Assembly: GCF_003337355.1 (NCBI RefSeq)
Contig: NZ_QPJW01000003.1
Coordinates: 411,531 to 475,530 of the forward strand
Direction: 5' to 3'
Length of the DNA stretch: 64,000 nt
DNA from: Fontibacillus phaseoli
Lineage (GTDB): Bacteria; Bacillota; Bacilli; Paenibacillales; Paenibacillaceae
The first letter of the stretch is position 1; every line of letters starts with the position of its first letter. The position numbers were made by a program, and so were the translations under genes. Below are positions 35,043-43,260 of the stretch, piece after piece. A model generated the notes under the pieces. The model was given only the letters and a program-made list of their open reading frames with translations, did not search any database and was not told the DNA's origin.

Positions 35043-35756
35043 TCAAAGTGTAAACTGATATCTGTCACCGATCATGTACTGCTTACCTACATGAACAGGC
35101 ATTCCCTGCTGGTCGCAAATTACCGTTTTCAAATAAAATAACGGCTTTCCGATTTCCGTCTCGAGTAGAAGGGCCTTTTGTTCGTCGGCCAGAACGATTT
35201 CCAGCGTGGATTCGCCCGGCTGATTCGGATCGATTCCGTACTTCTCCCTCAACAGCTTATACAGTGAGCCTTCCAAAGGCTCATCCATCAAATAGGAGAA
35301 CCGGTTGTACGGGTAGTAATTGTTCTCCAGCATGATCGGGCTCTCCCCGGCGTATCTTTTCCGCTGAATATAGAGTGCCTTTTCTCCCTTGCCCAGTTGA
35401 AGGCTATTCTGAAGATCAGCGCCTGCGTCGATGACCTCCCTACGGATTACCTCACTACGGGAAGTCAGTCCGTTTGCTTCGCAAGACGCCGTAAACCCGA
35501 TGAGATGCTCGATTTTACGGCCAATTTTAGAGCGGTTGACGAATGTCCCCTTCCCCTGCTGTTTGGTCAGGTACCCCTCTTGGGCCAGTTCCTCGACCGC
35601 TTTGCGAACCGTGATGCGGCTAACATTGTAGCGTTCGCTTAATTCTATCTCCGTCGGAATCTTTTCCCCCTGGCTGAATAAGCCGTTGGAAATTGCCGAT
35701 TGAAGCGCTTTCTTCAATTGAACGTATAAAGGCTCGGGATGCTCTGAATTTAACAT
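35043..35756 (-). CDS. GntR/HutC-family regulator with UTRA domain (FrlR/FraR-like)
   Basis: 237 residues from ATG 35756 (GCGAGG upstream). GntR winged helix LYVQLKKALQSAISNGLFSQ...IPTEIELSERYNVSRITVRKAV...GYLTKQQGKGTFV, then a UTRA effector domain (RKRYAGESPIMLENNYYPYN...PLFYLKTVICDQQGMPVHVG). B. subtilis FrlR and Salmonella FraR are of this class and repress fructosamine genes until the phosphorylated sugar-amine binds. Here it sits inside the cluster with a 12-bp palindrome TATAACGTTATA 17 bp before its ATG, so autoregulation is likely. Confidence 0.9.
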   Translation of the reverse strand: MLNSEHPEPLYVQLKKALQSAISNGLFSQGEKIPTEIELSERYNVSRITVRKAVEELAQEGYLTKQQGKGTFVNRSKIGRKIEHLIGFTASCEANGLTSRSEVIRREVIDAGADLQNSLQLGKGEKALYIQRKRYAGESPIMLENNYYPYNRFSYLMDEPLEGSLYKLLREKYGIDPNQPGESTLEIVLADEQKALLLETEIGKPLFYLKTVICDQQGMPVHVGKQYMIGDRYQFTL

Positions 35757-35773
35757 ATATACCTCGCTTGTTA

Positions 35774-35785
35774 TATAACGTTATA
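35774..35785. promoter_or_regulatory. GntR operator before its own gene
   Basis: TATAACGTTATA perfect palindrome. Only the first half of the bipartite operator is conserved, extended on the minus strand to ATAACGTTATATAAC as at frlB. Confidence 0.68.
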
Positions 35786-35857
35786 GTCTCTTCTCCAAAG
35801 AGTAGCAAACGTTTTGCTTTTGTACAAGCGAGACTTCGCGGTCCAGAAGAAAATACA

Positions 35858-36673
35858 TCATTCAAAAGGTACGCCGAAACCGAAGGAGCCTTCCGTCAAA
35901 CAGCTCTCTGCCGCAAACCGGGCGCCTTCACGCATGGCGATTTGAATATCATGGTCCTTCAGATAGCTTAACAGGAATGCAGCGATAAAAGAGTCCCCTG
36001 CCCCCATCGTATCGACGGCCTCAACAAATGCCGGGGATTGATAATAAAAGCGGCTCCCGTCATAGACCATCGATCTTTCACTGCCGCGGGTGGCGATAGT
36101 AAATTGGCCTTCCCTTTTCCATTTCGCTTGGATGTATTCCCGTGTAGCTTCATCGGACAAATGACTGCAGGAAAAGAAGGCAAAATCCGCGTATGGAATA
36201 TACCGCTCAACCTGTTCATCTTCGAAATCATCGGAAAAATCAAAGGAGATCGGCACACCCAGCGATCTAAGCTCGGGAAGCAGGTGCCCGGTATGGCTGT
36301 AAAGTCCGGTGTGCATGACGGAAAAGGTTCTGATATAAGCTCGATCCTCTTCATCCAGCTTCAACGGATTGAGTCTGGTGACCCCGCCTTCATTACTCCC
36401 CAGGAAGACCCGGTCTCCATTTTCCAGGGTCACCCTGGCGCAACCGTTCTCTCCTTTACAATGCCTGCTTCTCGAAATATCAATCCCAATTTCTCGCAAG
36501 GTTTTCTCGACATGATGTGCTTCGCGGTCATCCCCGAATACGCCGATAAATGCAGCCTCTACCTCTAGTTTTTTGGCAAACACACTAAAATTCAGTGCAT
36601 TGCCTCCAGGATACATTGTTTTTAAATGGACGTATTTATCCACCACATTATCGCCAATTCCCAATACCTTCAT
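35858..36673 (-). CDS. frlD: fructosamine kinase (fructoselysine 6-kinase-like)
   Basis: 271 residues from ATG 36673; GCAGGTG is 6 bp upstream, and a GTG start three codons earlier overlaps it. PfkB/ribokinase fold: N-terminal IGDNVVDKYVHLKTMYPGGN ALNFSVFA, ATP/anion-hole motif DTMGAGDSFIAAFL with the catalytic Asp, and FrlD-like SFDFSDDFEDEQVERYIPYA. It phosphorylates the 6-hydroxyl of a fructosamine so that the adjacent deglycase can split it. It lies 57 bp downstream of frlB in one transcript. Substrate could be fructoselysine, fructose-asparagine or another Amadori compound. Confidence 0.9.
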   Translation of the reverse strand: MKVLGIGDNVVDKYVHLKTMYPGGNALNFSVFAKKLEVEAAFIGVFGDDREAHHVEKTLREIGIDISRSRHCKGENGCARVTLENGDRVFLGSNEGGVTRLNPLKLDEEDRAYIRTFSVMHTGLYSHTGHLLPELRSLGVPISFDFSDDFEDEQVERYIPYADFAFFSCSHLSDEATREYIQAKWKREGQFTIATRGSERSMVYDGSRFYYQSPAFVEAVDTMGAGDSFIAAFLLSYLKDHDIQIAMREGARFAAESCLTEGSFGFGVPFE

Positions 36674-36730
36674 CTTTTGCACCTGCTTTCGGCAACTTTC
36701 AAAACATTCGCATTTTGAATACTTAACTGA

Positions 36731-37699
36731 TTAGTATGCCACTTTCCCCATGTAACGGCGGGTTTCCAACGGATGGTTACGTACGTCCGCCAGCGCTTCA
36801 CGGTAGACGCACAGGATGCTGTAGAACAAGACGGGATTGAAAAACTCCACAACCTCATCGGCAATGGTGCTGATTCCCAGTTCCTTCGCGTCCACGACTT
36901 CCACTTTCTCCGCATATTTCTGAAGGAATGACAAAGCGCGTTCGTCAAGGGCGCGAGTGCGTCCTTCGTTCATCATTAGAATAAACGGCGTTTCCTTATC
37001 CGTCACTTCAAAAGGACCATGGAAGTATTCTCCGGAATGAATCGGCGCCGCATTCAGCCACTGCATTTCCATCAACGAACATATAGCAAATCCATAGGCA
37101 TGGCCATAGGAAGCCCCGCTGGTAAGGATGTAGAAGAGCTCTTCGGCCCGGTATTTGTCTGCAAAAACTTTAGCCCTCGGAGCTACCAGTTTTTTCCCTT
37201 CTTCAATGATTCCGTTGATTTTTCCCATTCCGTTGTGGAAGGCTTCATAATGATCATAACCTTCAGCATTCTTCAAAATTTCCACGCTCAACTCCAGAAT
37301 AATGGCCATCGGATTGTTCTTCACGTCACTGTCGGCGCCCCACTCATACAAAAACGGAAAATCCGAGTATTTCAATAAATCCGCTTCCTTGTTATGAGTC
37401 AGTCCGATCGTATGCGCCCCCTGTTCTTTGGCGGTTTTGGCCGCTCCCACCGATTCCGGTGTGTTGCCTCCGTGCGAGCAGACAATGACAACCGAGTCCT
37501 TGTTCAGACGTTTTGGCCGTGCATGAATAAACTCATTAGCGGTATACAGGCCGGTCACGATTTTCTTGGCCTCGCTCTCCAAAAAGTATTTCGACGGGTA
37601 CATATCCACCAGGGAACCGCCGCAGGCCACGAGATATACTTCAGTAATCCCATTTTTTGTCTTCTCGCTGATTGTGCTGATCACTTTAGAAACGTTCAT
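36731..37699 (-). CDS. frlB: fructosamine 6-phosphate deglycase
   Basis: 322 residues from ATG 37699 (AGGAGAG upstream). A double-SIS-domain protein closely following B. subtilis FrlB: LVACGGSLVDMYPSKYFLES, LYTANEFIHA, CSHGGNTPESVGAAK, MEMQWLNAAPIHSGEYFHGP and the C-terminal RNHPLETRRYMGKVAY. It splits the phosphorylated Amadori compound into glucose 6-phosphate and free amine. First gene of the frlB-frlD transcript, directly behind the longest operator copy. No frlMNO ABC importer is present; the YfcC transporter takes that place. Confidence 0.93.
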   Translation of the reverse strand: MNVSKVISTISEKTKNGITEVYLVACGGSLVDMYPSKYFLESEAKKIVTGLYTANEFIHARPKRLNKDSVVIVCSHGGNTPESVGAAKTAKEQGAHTIGLTHNKEADLLKYSDFPFLYEWGADSDVKNNPMAIILELSVEILKNAEGYDHYEAFHNGMGKINGIIEEGKKLVAPRAKVFADKYRAEELFYILTSGASYGHAYGFAICSLMEMQWLNAAPIHSGEYFHGPFEVTDKETPFILMMNEGRTRALDERALSFLQKYAEKVEVVDAKELGISTIADEVVEFFNPVLFYSILCVYREALADVRNHPLETRRYMGKVAY

Positions 37700-37715
37700 G
37701 TAAGATCTCTCCTTT

Positions 37716-37739
37716 TATATAACGTTATATAACGTATTG
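37716..37739. promoter_or_regulatory. extended GntR operator before frlB
   Basis: A 16-bp palindrome TATATAACGTTATATA (37716-37731) followed by ATAACGTATTG, giving ATAACGTTAT-N3-ACGTATTG as at the YfcC gene (18 of 21 positions identical). It lies 17 bp from the ATG, overlapping the expected initiation region. Confidence 0.75.
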
Positions 37740-37813
37740 TTTACATTTCCAATATAACCGCTTTCAAAATGGTAGTCAAGCAAAAAAATATTATCCGGGA
37801 CCCGCATCAAATG

Positions 37814-37991
37814 CAAACGTTTGACTATTCCAAATGAAATCATCAGGAGTATTTTGCCATCGATTTTGCTTTTTTTTCGATTTCGTCAATTTTTTTGTCA
37901 ATTTTAGCTTCTTTTTCGAATAAGATATGGTAAAATATTTCTCGAAATCGCTTTCACATTGGGACTCTCTTTTCTAAAAGACAAACGTTTG
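37814..37991 (+). promoter_or_regulatory. control region of glucan phosphorylase: two CAAACGTTTG operators and a cre site
   Basis: CAAACGTTTG occurs at 37814-37823 and 37982-37991, 168 bp apart, matching MalR-like LacI-family operators (GCAAACGTTTGC). Between them lies TAAAAT (37931-37936) as a likely -10, and CGAAATCGCTTTCA (37943-37956), which is cre with one mismatch, just downstream of the -10. This predicts CcpA repression and sugar-regulator control, possibly by looping. The rest of the 325-bp gap from 37740 holds only T-rich sequence. Confidence 0.6.
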
Positions 37992-38064
37992 CACAAATTG
38001 CATTCTACTTGATTTGAAAAGAAACTGCCGATGTATCCATGAATAATACGAGGAGGCTTACCGA

Positions 38065-39681
38065 ATGAACGAGAAGAAATTGCCTACTGTAGCTTATTTC
38101 AGCATGGAGTACGGACTTCATTCCGACTTTAAAATGTACGCGGGCGGTCTGGGAATACTGGCCGGAGACTACATTAAGGGCGCAAAAGATATAAACGCGC
38201 CGATTGTTGCGATCGGAATCAAATGGAAACAGGGTTATACGGATCAGAGAATTGATGAAAACGGAAAACCTTATGACACGTACCACAACTATGTTTACGA
38301 TTTTCTCGAAGACACCGGCGTAAAAGTTACCGTCAAAGTCCGCAACACCGACGTTGTCTGCAAAGTATGGAAAACCGAACAGTTCGGCAACAGCTCGCTT
38401 TATCTGCTCGATACGGACATTCCTGAGAATGGCGATGCCTGGATTACCGGTCAACTTTACGGCTGGTTCGGCGAAGAGCGGATTGCCCAGGAAATCGTGC
38501 TCGGCATCGGCGGCGTGAAGGCCATGCGTGCGCTACAGATCCCGATCGACGTGTACCACTTCAATGAAGGCCATGCCGCATTGGCCGCTACGGAGTTGAT
38601 CCGCGAAAAAATGTGCGCCGGCAAAACTTTTGAGGAAGCCTGGATGGCTACGCGCGAAGAAGTCGTCTTTACGACCCATACGCCGATTAAGGAAGGCAAT
38701 GAAACCCACCCTCTCGACCGGCTTGAGTATATGACCGCTTATAATGGATTGACCCGCGATCAAATGGAGCGTATCGGCGGCAATCCGTTCAACATGACGG
38801 TCGCCGGCTTACGTCTTTCGCGCATTTCCAACGGGGTAGCCGAACTTCATGCGGACACTTCCAACAAAATGTGGAAGGAAGTTTCCGGCCGTTCCGAGAT
38901 TATCGGAATTACGAACGCCATTCATACGCCGACCTGGGTAGATGAGCGCATGACCGCCGCTTACGAGAAAGGCGGAGATTTGTGGGCTACCCACATGGAA
39001 ATCAAGCGCGAACTGATTCAATTTATTAAAGAGCGCTCCGGCATTTCCCTGAATGCGGACAACCTGCTGATCGGCTTCTCCCGCAGAGCCGCCCCTTACA
39101 AACGCAGTGACTTAATTTTCTCGCAACCGGAAATCATTGAACCTTATCTGGAGTCCGGCAAAGTCCAGATCGTCTTCTCCGGCAAAGCACATCCATTGGA
39201 CGACACCGGCAAAAAAATCGTCAGCAACCTCGTGTCGATGATGAAAAAATATCCGAAGAGCGTAGTTTTCCTGGAGAACTACGATATGACGATCGGCGCC
39301 CAGTTGACCCGCGGCTCGGACATCTGGCTTAACAATCCGCGCAGACCGCTGGAAGCAAGCGGCACATCCGGGATGAAGGCCGCAATGAACGGGGTGCTCA
39401 ACTGTTCGGTCCTGGACGGCTGGTGGCCGGAAGCCTGCATCGATGGAGAGAACGGCTGGCAAATCGGCGACGGCTTCGAGACGACCGATTTTGAAGTGCT
39501 CGATCGTCATGACAGCGACGCCTTGTACGACACCTTGCTAAACCGCGTACTGCCTACTTACTATGAAAACCGCAACAAATGGGTGCAAATGATGAGCAAG
39601 AGCATCGAGACTACCCGGGAAGCTTTTGCTACCAAGCGGATGCTGGAAGAGTACTTCAATAAAATGTACATTAAGGCCTAA
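38065..39681 (+). CDS. glgP: alpha-glucan phosphorylase, short form
   Basis: 538 residues, much shorter than classical glycogen phosphorylases (750-850) but fitting the short GT35 class (TIGR02094). VAYFSMEYGLHSDFKMYAGG LGILAGDYIK opens the protein; the PLP lysine lies in EASGTSGMKAAMNGVLNCSV, and TTHTPIKEGNETH and RRAAPYKRSDL are phosphate/glucan contacts. It releases glucose 1-phosphate from alpha-glucan or maltodextrin. The gene stands alone, not in a glg operon, behind operators of the CAAACGTTTG type and a cre site, suggesting catabolic use of maltodextrin. AGGAGG precedes ATG 38065. Confidence 0.9.
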   Translation: MNEKKLPTVAYFSMEYGLHSDFKMYAGGLGILAGDYIKGAKDINAPIVAIGIKWKQGYTDQRIDENGKPYDTYHNYVYDFLEDTGVKVTVKVRNTDVVCKVWKTEQFGNSSLYLLDTDIPENGDAWITGQLYGWFGEERIAQEIVLGIGGVKAMRALQIPIDVYHFNEGHAALAATELIREKMCAGKTFEEAWMATREEVVFTTHTPIKEGNETHPLDRLEYMTAYNGLTRDQMERIGGNPFNMTVAGLRLSRISNGVAELHADTSNKMWKEVSGRSEIIGITNAIHTPTWVDERMTAAYEKGGDLWATHMEIKRELIQFIKERSGISLNADNLLIGFSRRAAPYKRSDLIFSQPEIIEPYLESGKVQIVFSGKAHPLDDTGKKIVSNLVSMMKKYPKSVVFLENYDMTIGAQLTRGSDIWLNNPRRPLEASGTSGMKAAMNGVLNCSVLDGWWPEACIDGENGWQIGDGFETTDFEVLDRHDSDALYDTLLNRVLPTYYENRNKWVQMMSKSIETTREAFATKRMLEEYFNKMYIKA

Positions 39682-39709
39682 TCCATTTATATAATAATGC
39701 GACTAATTG

Positions 39710-39752
39710 ATAGCCAGGCTGCGGTTCCTTGTGGAGTCCGCGGCCTGGCTAT
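39710..39752 (+). terminator. probable terminator of glgP
   Basis: ATAGCCAGGC (39710-39719) pairs with GCCTGGCTAT (39743-39752), extended by GCGG/CCGC. The T-run is weak (TGATTT). Confidence 0.55.
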
Positions 39753-39882
39753 TGATTTAGGCATGAGATATTGACAGGCTGAATGGAAATATCCAATCAG
39801 CCATCCTATTTATCGAAACCGGGGCTTGTTCCGATATTACATTAGTAAAACTACAACACAGAAAAAGGAGAACTTTACCAGC

Positions 39883-41036
39883 ATGAAAAGAACAGTCATC
39901 CCGGGATTGTTGGCCCTACTTGCCTTCATTTGCCTCATTCCATCCAGTCTGGCTGCAGCACCCGCAGCAGCGCCAAAGAGCGTGGTGCTGATTGACGCCA
40001 AGAGCGGCAGAGCCTTTGCGCCGATCTCGTTTTTGAAAGGATTTGCCGGTGCCGAGGTCCAGTGGACCGATGCAGAGAAACGCATCGATATCGCTGACGG
40101 AGATAACCGCCTCGCTCTCTTCACCGGAAAGACGACGGCGCAGGTCAATGAGGCGCAAGTCAGCTTAACCGACGCTCCGTTCAGCGAGAACGGAACGACC
40201 TACGTCCCCCTGCAGTTTGTAAGCCAGATGCTGGGATACTCGCTGGAATGGAGCAAGAACCCCTCCGTGGTCAGCATCAGCCGCGACGGCAATACGGTCG
40301 TTCTGCCGGCCGTGACGCGCGGAGCGTTTCCAAGCGGCAGCAAGCCGATCGTTAGCGCCAGCAAAACCTTCAAAGTCGGCAGCCGGTCATTCTCCGTCCA
40401 AATGATAACGGTATCGCTTTTGCATCCGAAGATCGGATTGGATGTCGTCCTGGCGGGGAACAAAGCCGGTAACGTAGAGGATTTGAGCAGTATCGCCAAG
40501 CGCAGCAAGGCAGCCGTCGCCATCAACGGCACTTTTTTTGACGCATATACAAAGATAGCTATAAAGCACCTTACGGATACATAGTGAGCGGCGGGGAAAT
40601 TGAAATGAAAGCCTCCGGCGACCGACGCACGATTTTTACCTATGATAAAAATCTGCTGGCCGATCTGATACCGGGCGGGGATTTTAATGAGCGATTTGCA
40701 CAAGGCACGGTTCAAGGCGCATTGCAGGCCGGCCCCCGTCTGCTGGTAAACGGCAAGGTGTCCCTCGACGTCAAAACAGAAGGGTTCAAGGATCCGAAAA
40801 TCCTGACAGGCGGAGGCGCCAGAAGCGCTCTGGGACTTACGCGCGACCATAAGCTGATCCTGCTGACGACCGGCGGAGCAACCATCCCGCAGCTCGCCGA
40901 AATCATGAAGCAAGCCGGAGCGTATCAGGCCATGAACCTGGACGGCGGCGCTTCCAGCGGACTTTATTACAATGGGAAGTATTTGACGACACCCGGCAGG
41001 AAGATAAGCAATGCGCTTGTAATTACGTACCAATAG
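39883..41036 (+). pseudogene. copper-amine-oxidase-like N-domain plus phosphodiester glycosidase, frameshifted
   Basis: The start at ATG 39883 gives a signal peptide (VIPGLLALLAFICLIPSSLA), then a stalk domain typical of Paenibacillus surface proteins (FLKGFAGAEVQWTDAEKRID...GTTYVPLQFVSQMLGYSLEW), then a NAGPA (phosphodiester glycosidase) domain beginning VSASKTFKVG. The frame reads AINGTFFDAYTKIAIKHL and stops at TAG 40584. One frame over, APYGYIVSGGEIEMK continues through GARSALGLTRDHKLILLT to AMNLDGGASSGLYYNGK and ends 41036. A missing G in AAG(G)ATAGC near 40553 would restore AYTKDSYKAPYGY. The domain is otherwise complete, so a recent mutation or sequencing error is likely. Such enzymes act on cell-wall or extracellular glycans. 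Confidence 0.82.
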
Positions 41037-41048
41037 GACAATGCAGCT

Positions 41049-41088
41049 AAAAAAGTCGATCCCTCACGTAACGGGATCGACTTTTTTT
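41049..41088. terminator. bidirectional terminator
   Basis: AAAAAGTCGATCCC pairs with GGGATCGACTTTTT around a nine-base loop; A and T runs on both sides serve the glycosidase gene and the convergent oxidoreductase gene. Confidence 0.9.
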
Positions 41089-41124
41089 CGCTGAGGACCT
41101 AAGCGATGGTCTATGTTCACTTTT

Positions 41125-42114
41125 TCAGAATTCATCCGCCGGAAATTTCAGGCCGATCTGACGCCGGGCATCTTCCATGATTTCCGCGACGATTAATGAG
41201 TTTTCCAGCGAGTTTACACTGCTATCCCGCTTGCCGGATTGCACGAGCTCAATAAACTCCCTTGCCTCGTAAAACATCGACTCCTGCATCTGCGGTTGCC
41301 GAAGATCTTCCACGGTGCCGTCCCGATACAGTATTTTTACGTCGTATGGCTGATTTACCTTATCGATGACGAGCGTGCCGTTTTCGCCTTGAATTTCGGC
41401 AGGAGCGTACGAGTCGGCAATTTTGGAATACATGATTACGGCATCCATATCGCTATACCGCATCAGAATGCTTCCCTCTCCATCTACGCCCGATGACAGC
41501 ATAATGCCGGTCGCCTGAACCGCTTCCGGCTTTCCGAACAATGTCACCATCGGATAAATGCAATAGGTTCCCAAGTCCATCAATGCGCCGTTCGAATAAG
41601 CGGGATTGAAGGCGTTAAGCACATTCCCCTGCTTGAACGCATCAAAGCGTGAAGAATATTGGCAGTAGCTGGCAAAATACCGGCGTACCCGCCCGATTTT
41701 GTACAAATTATTCGTGATGACCCGGAAGTTGGGCATCAACGTGGATTTCATCGCTTCCATCAGCAGCACGTCATTGTCGCGCGCAGCCTGAATCATGCTC
41801 CGGGTTTCGGCAACGTTGGAAGCAAGCGGCTTCTCGCACAGCACATGCTTGCCATGATTCATGCAAAGGATCGCGTGCTCCGCATGAAACGAATTCGGAC
41901 TGGCAATATACACGGCATCGATCTCTTCGCCGGCCACCATGTTTTCCAGATTGGTATACACTTCAGGACTGTTACTATATTTAGCGGCAAATGCCCTGCC
42001 CTTCTCTTCCGTGCGCGAATATACGGCAGCCAGAATAAATTGTTCCGTCTCCTCAGCCGCTTGAATAAAGCGTTCCGTGATCCAGTTCGTTCCGATAACT
42101 CCAAATCGAAGCAC
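41125..42114 (-). CDS. Gfo/Idh/MocA family oxidoreductase (YulF-like)
   Basis: 329 residues. The start is set at GTG 42114 (reads MLRFGVIGTNWITERFIQ): AAGGGGG lies 9 bp upstream of it but directly abuts the alternative ATG 42123. Rossmann motif FGVIGTNWITERF, lysine region VLCEKPLASNVAE, and C-terminal NGALMDLGTYCIYPMVTLFG. It is only distantly similar to the tandem paralogues at 26865-28945 and belongs to a separate subgroup. NAD(P)-dependent, sugar-like substrate. Monocistronic. Confidence 0.9.
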   Translation of the reverse strand: MLRFGVIGTNWITERFIQAAEETEQFILAAVYSRTEEKGRAFAAKYSNSPEVYTNLENMVAGEEIDAVYIASPNSFHAEHAILCMNHGKHVLCEKPLASNVAETRSMIQAARDNDVLLMEAMKSTLMPNFRVITNNLYKIGRVRRYFASYCQYSSRFDAFKQGNVLNAFNPAYSNGALMDLGTYCIYPMVTLFGKPEAVQATGIMLSSGVDGEGSILMRYSDMDAVIMYSKIADSYAPAEIQGENGTLVIDKVNQPYDVKILYRDGTVEDLRQPQMQESMFYEAREFIELVQSGKRDSSVNSLENSLIVAEIMEDARRQIGLKFPADEF

Positions 42115-42399
42115 TGAATTCATCCCCCTTTTTCTAAATATTCTCTAATGTATTCTCTCATTAGGTGACACTCCATGTCCACATGCTGTCTTAAAATGAT
42201 TCGAACTTCTCAATTTTTGAACGGAATAACCAAGAGAACACGGTATGCACCCGGTTTCTATGAACTAATTATTATTTCCATAATTATGGAGGTCATGCAA
42301 CCGGTCAGTAACTCCCGGCTCAGTATTACGCTTGCGTTTCAGCCATCAATTAAACTAAAATAAATGTATACGATAGCTTAATGGAATGAGGTGATCCAA

Positions 42400-43152
42400 G
42401 TGAACTGGGAAAATCAGGAATTAAGTAATGCGTCAGCAAAATACATGATCTCGGGAGACTCGATTTCCAAGGGAGTCATTCTTGACGAAGTAAGGAATAA
42501 ATATGTGCTTTTAGAGGACAATTACGTTTCGCTTCTGCAGGATAAACTAAAGGGAGCGGTTCGAAATACAGCCAGATTCGGCAACACCTTGATCAAAGGA
42601 ATGTCCAACCTGAAAAAAGACGTCCTTAAAGATAAACCGAACATCGTGTTGATCGAATACGGCGGCAATGACTGCGATTTCAACTGGAATGAAATTGCCG
42701 ATAATCCCGATGGGGAGCACAGCCCCAAGACGGATTTCAATATGTTCGAAAAGATGCTAACCGAAGCGATTCACTTTCTGAAAAGCCAGCAGATCACTCC
42801 GGTCTTGATGAGTCTGCCGCCTTTGAATGCGGATAACTATTTCAAATGGGTCAGCAAAAACAATCCGGAGGCGGAGAAGAACATCCTAAAATGGCTCGGC
42901 AGCGTCACGAAAATTTATTGGTGGCAGGAACGTTACAATTCCACCATCCTGAAAGTATCGGAAATGACGAAGACAAAGTACATAGATGTACGGGGGGCTT
43001 TTCTGGAGCATCCCGATTACACGAAATTCCTTTGCTCCGACGGCATCCATCCGAATCAGGCCGGCCATAGGATCATTTGCGAAAAAGTGCTGGAATTCGT
43101 GAAAAATAACTATCAGCACTTGTTGCGTGATCATCATGGCGGACTTGCGTAA
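42400..43152 (+). CDS. SGNH/GDSL-family hydrolase
   Basis: 250 residues from GTG 42400, with GAGGTGA 6 bp upstream (a GTG at 42391 overlaps that site). Block I GDSISKG with the nucleophile Ser, block II Gly in RFGNTLIKGM, block III GGND in IEYGGNDCDFNW, and block V SDGIHPNQAGH with the catalytic Asp/His are intact. No signal peptide, so it acts in the cytoplasm. Esterase or carbohydrate deacetylase activity is expected. It stands alone; the 280 bp upstream shows no recognised promoter. Confidence 0.9.
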   Translation: MNWENQELSNASAKYMISGDSISKGVILDEVRNKYVLLEDNYVSLLQDKLKGAVRNTARFGNTLIKGMSNLKKDVLKDKPNIVLIEYGGNDCDFNWNEIADNPDGEHSPKTDFNMFEKMLTEAIHFLKSQQITPVLMSLPPLNADNYFKWVSKNNPEAEKNILKWLGSVTKIYWWQERYNSTILKVSEMTKTKYIDVRGAFLEHPDYTKFLCSDGIHPNQAGHRIICEKVLEFVKNNYQHLLRDHHGGLA

Positions 43153-43182
43153 TAAATCCAACTGCGGAACTTTCCAAAATTC

Positions 43183-43224
43183 AAAACCCGGCCGGTTCAA
43201 ATACGAACCTCGCCGGGTTTTCTT
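43183..43224. terminator. bidirectional terminator after the SGNH hydrolase
   Basis: AAAACCCGGC pairs with GCCGGGTTTT (43183-43221), with an inner GGTTC/GAACC stem; also serves the convergent AraC gene. Confidence 0.88.
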
Positions 43225-43260
43225 ATGGAATGCCTACCCTTGCCTTACATGGCAAGGAGC

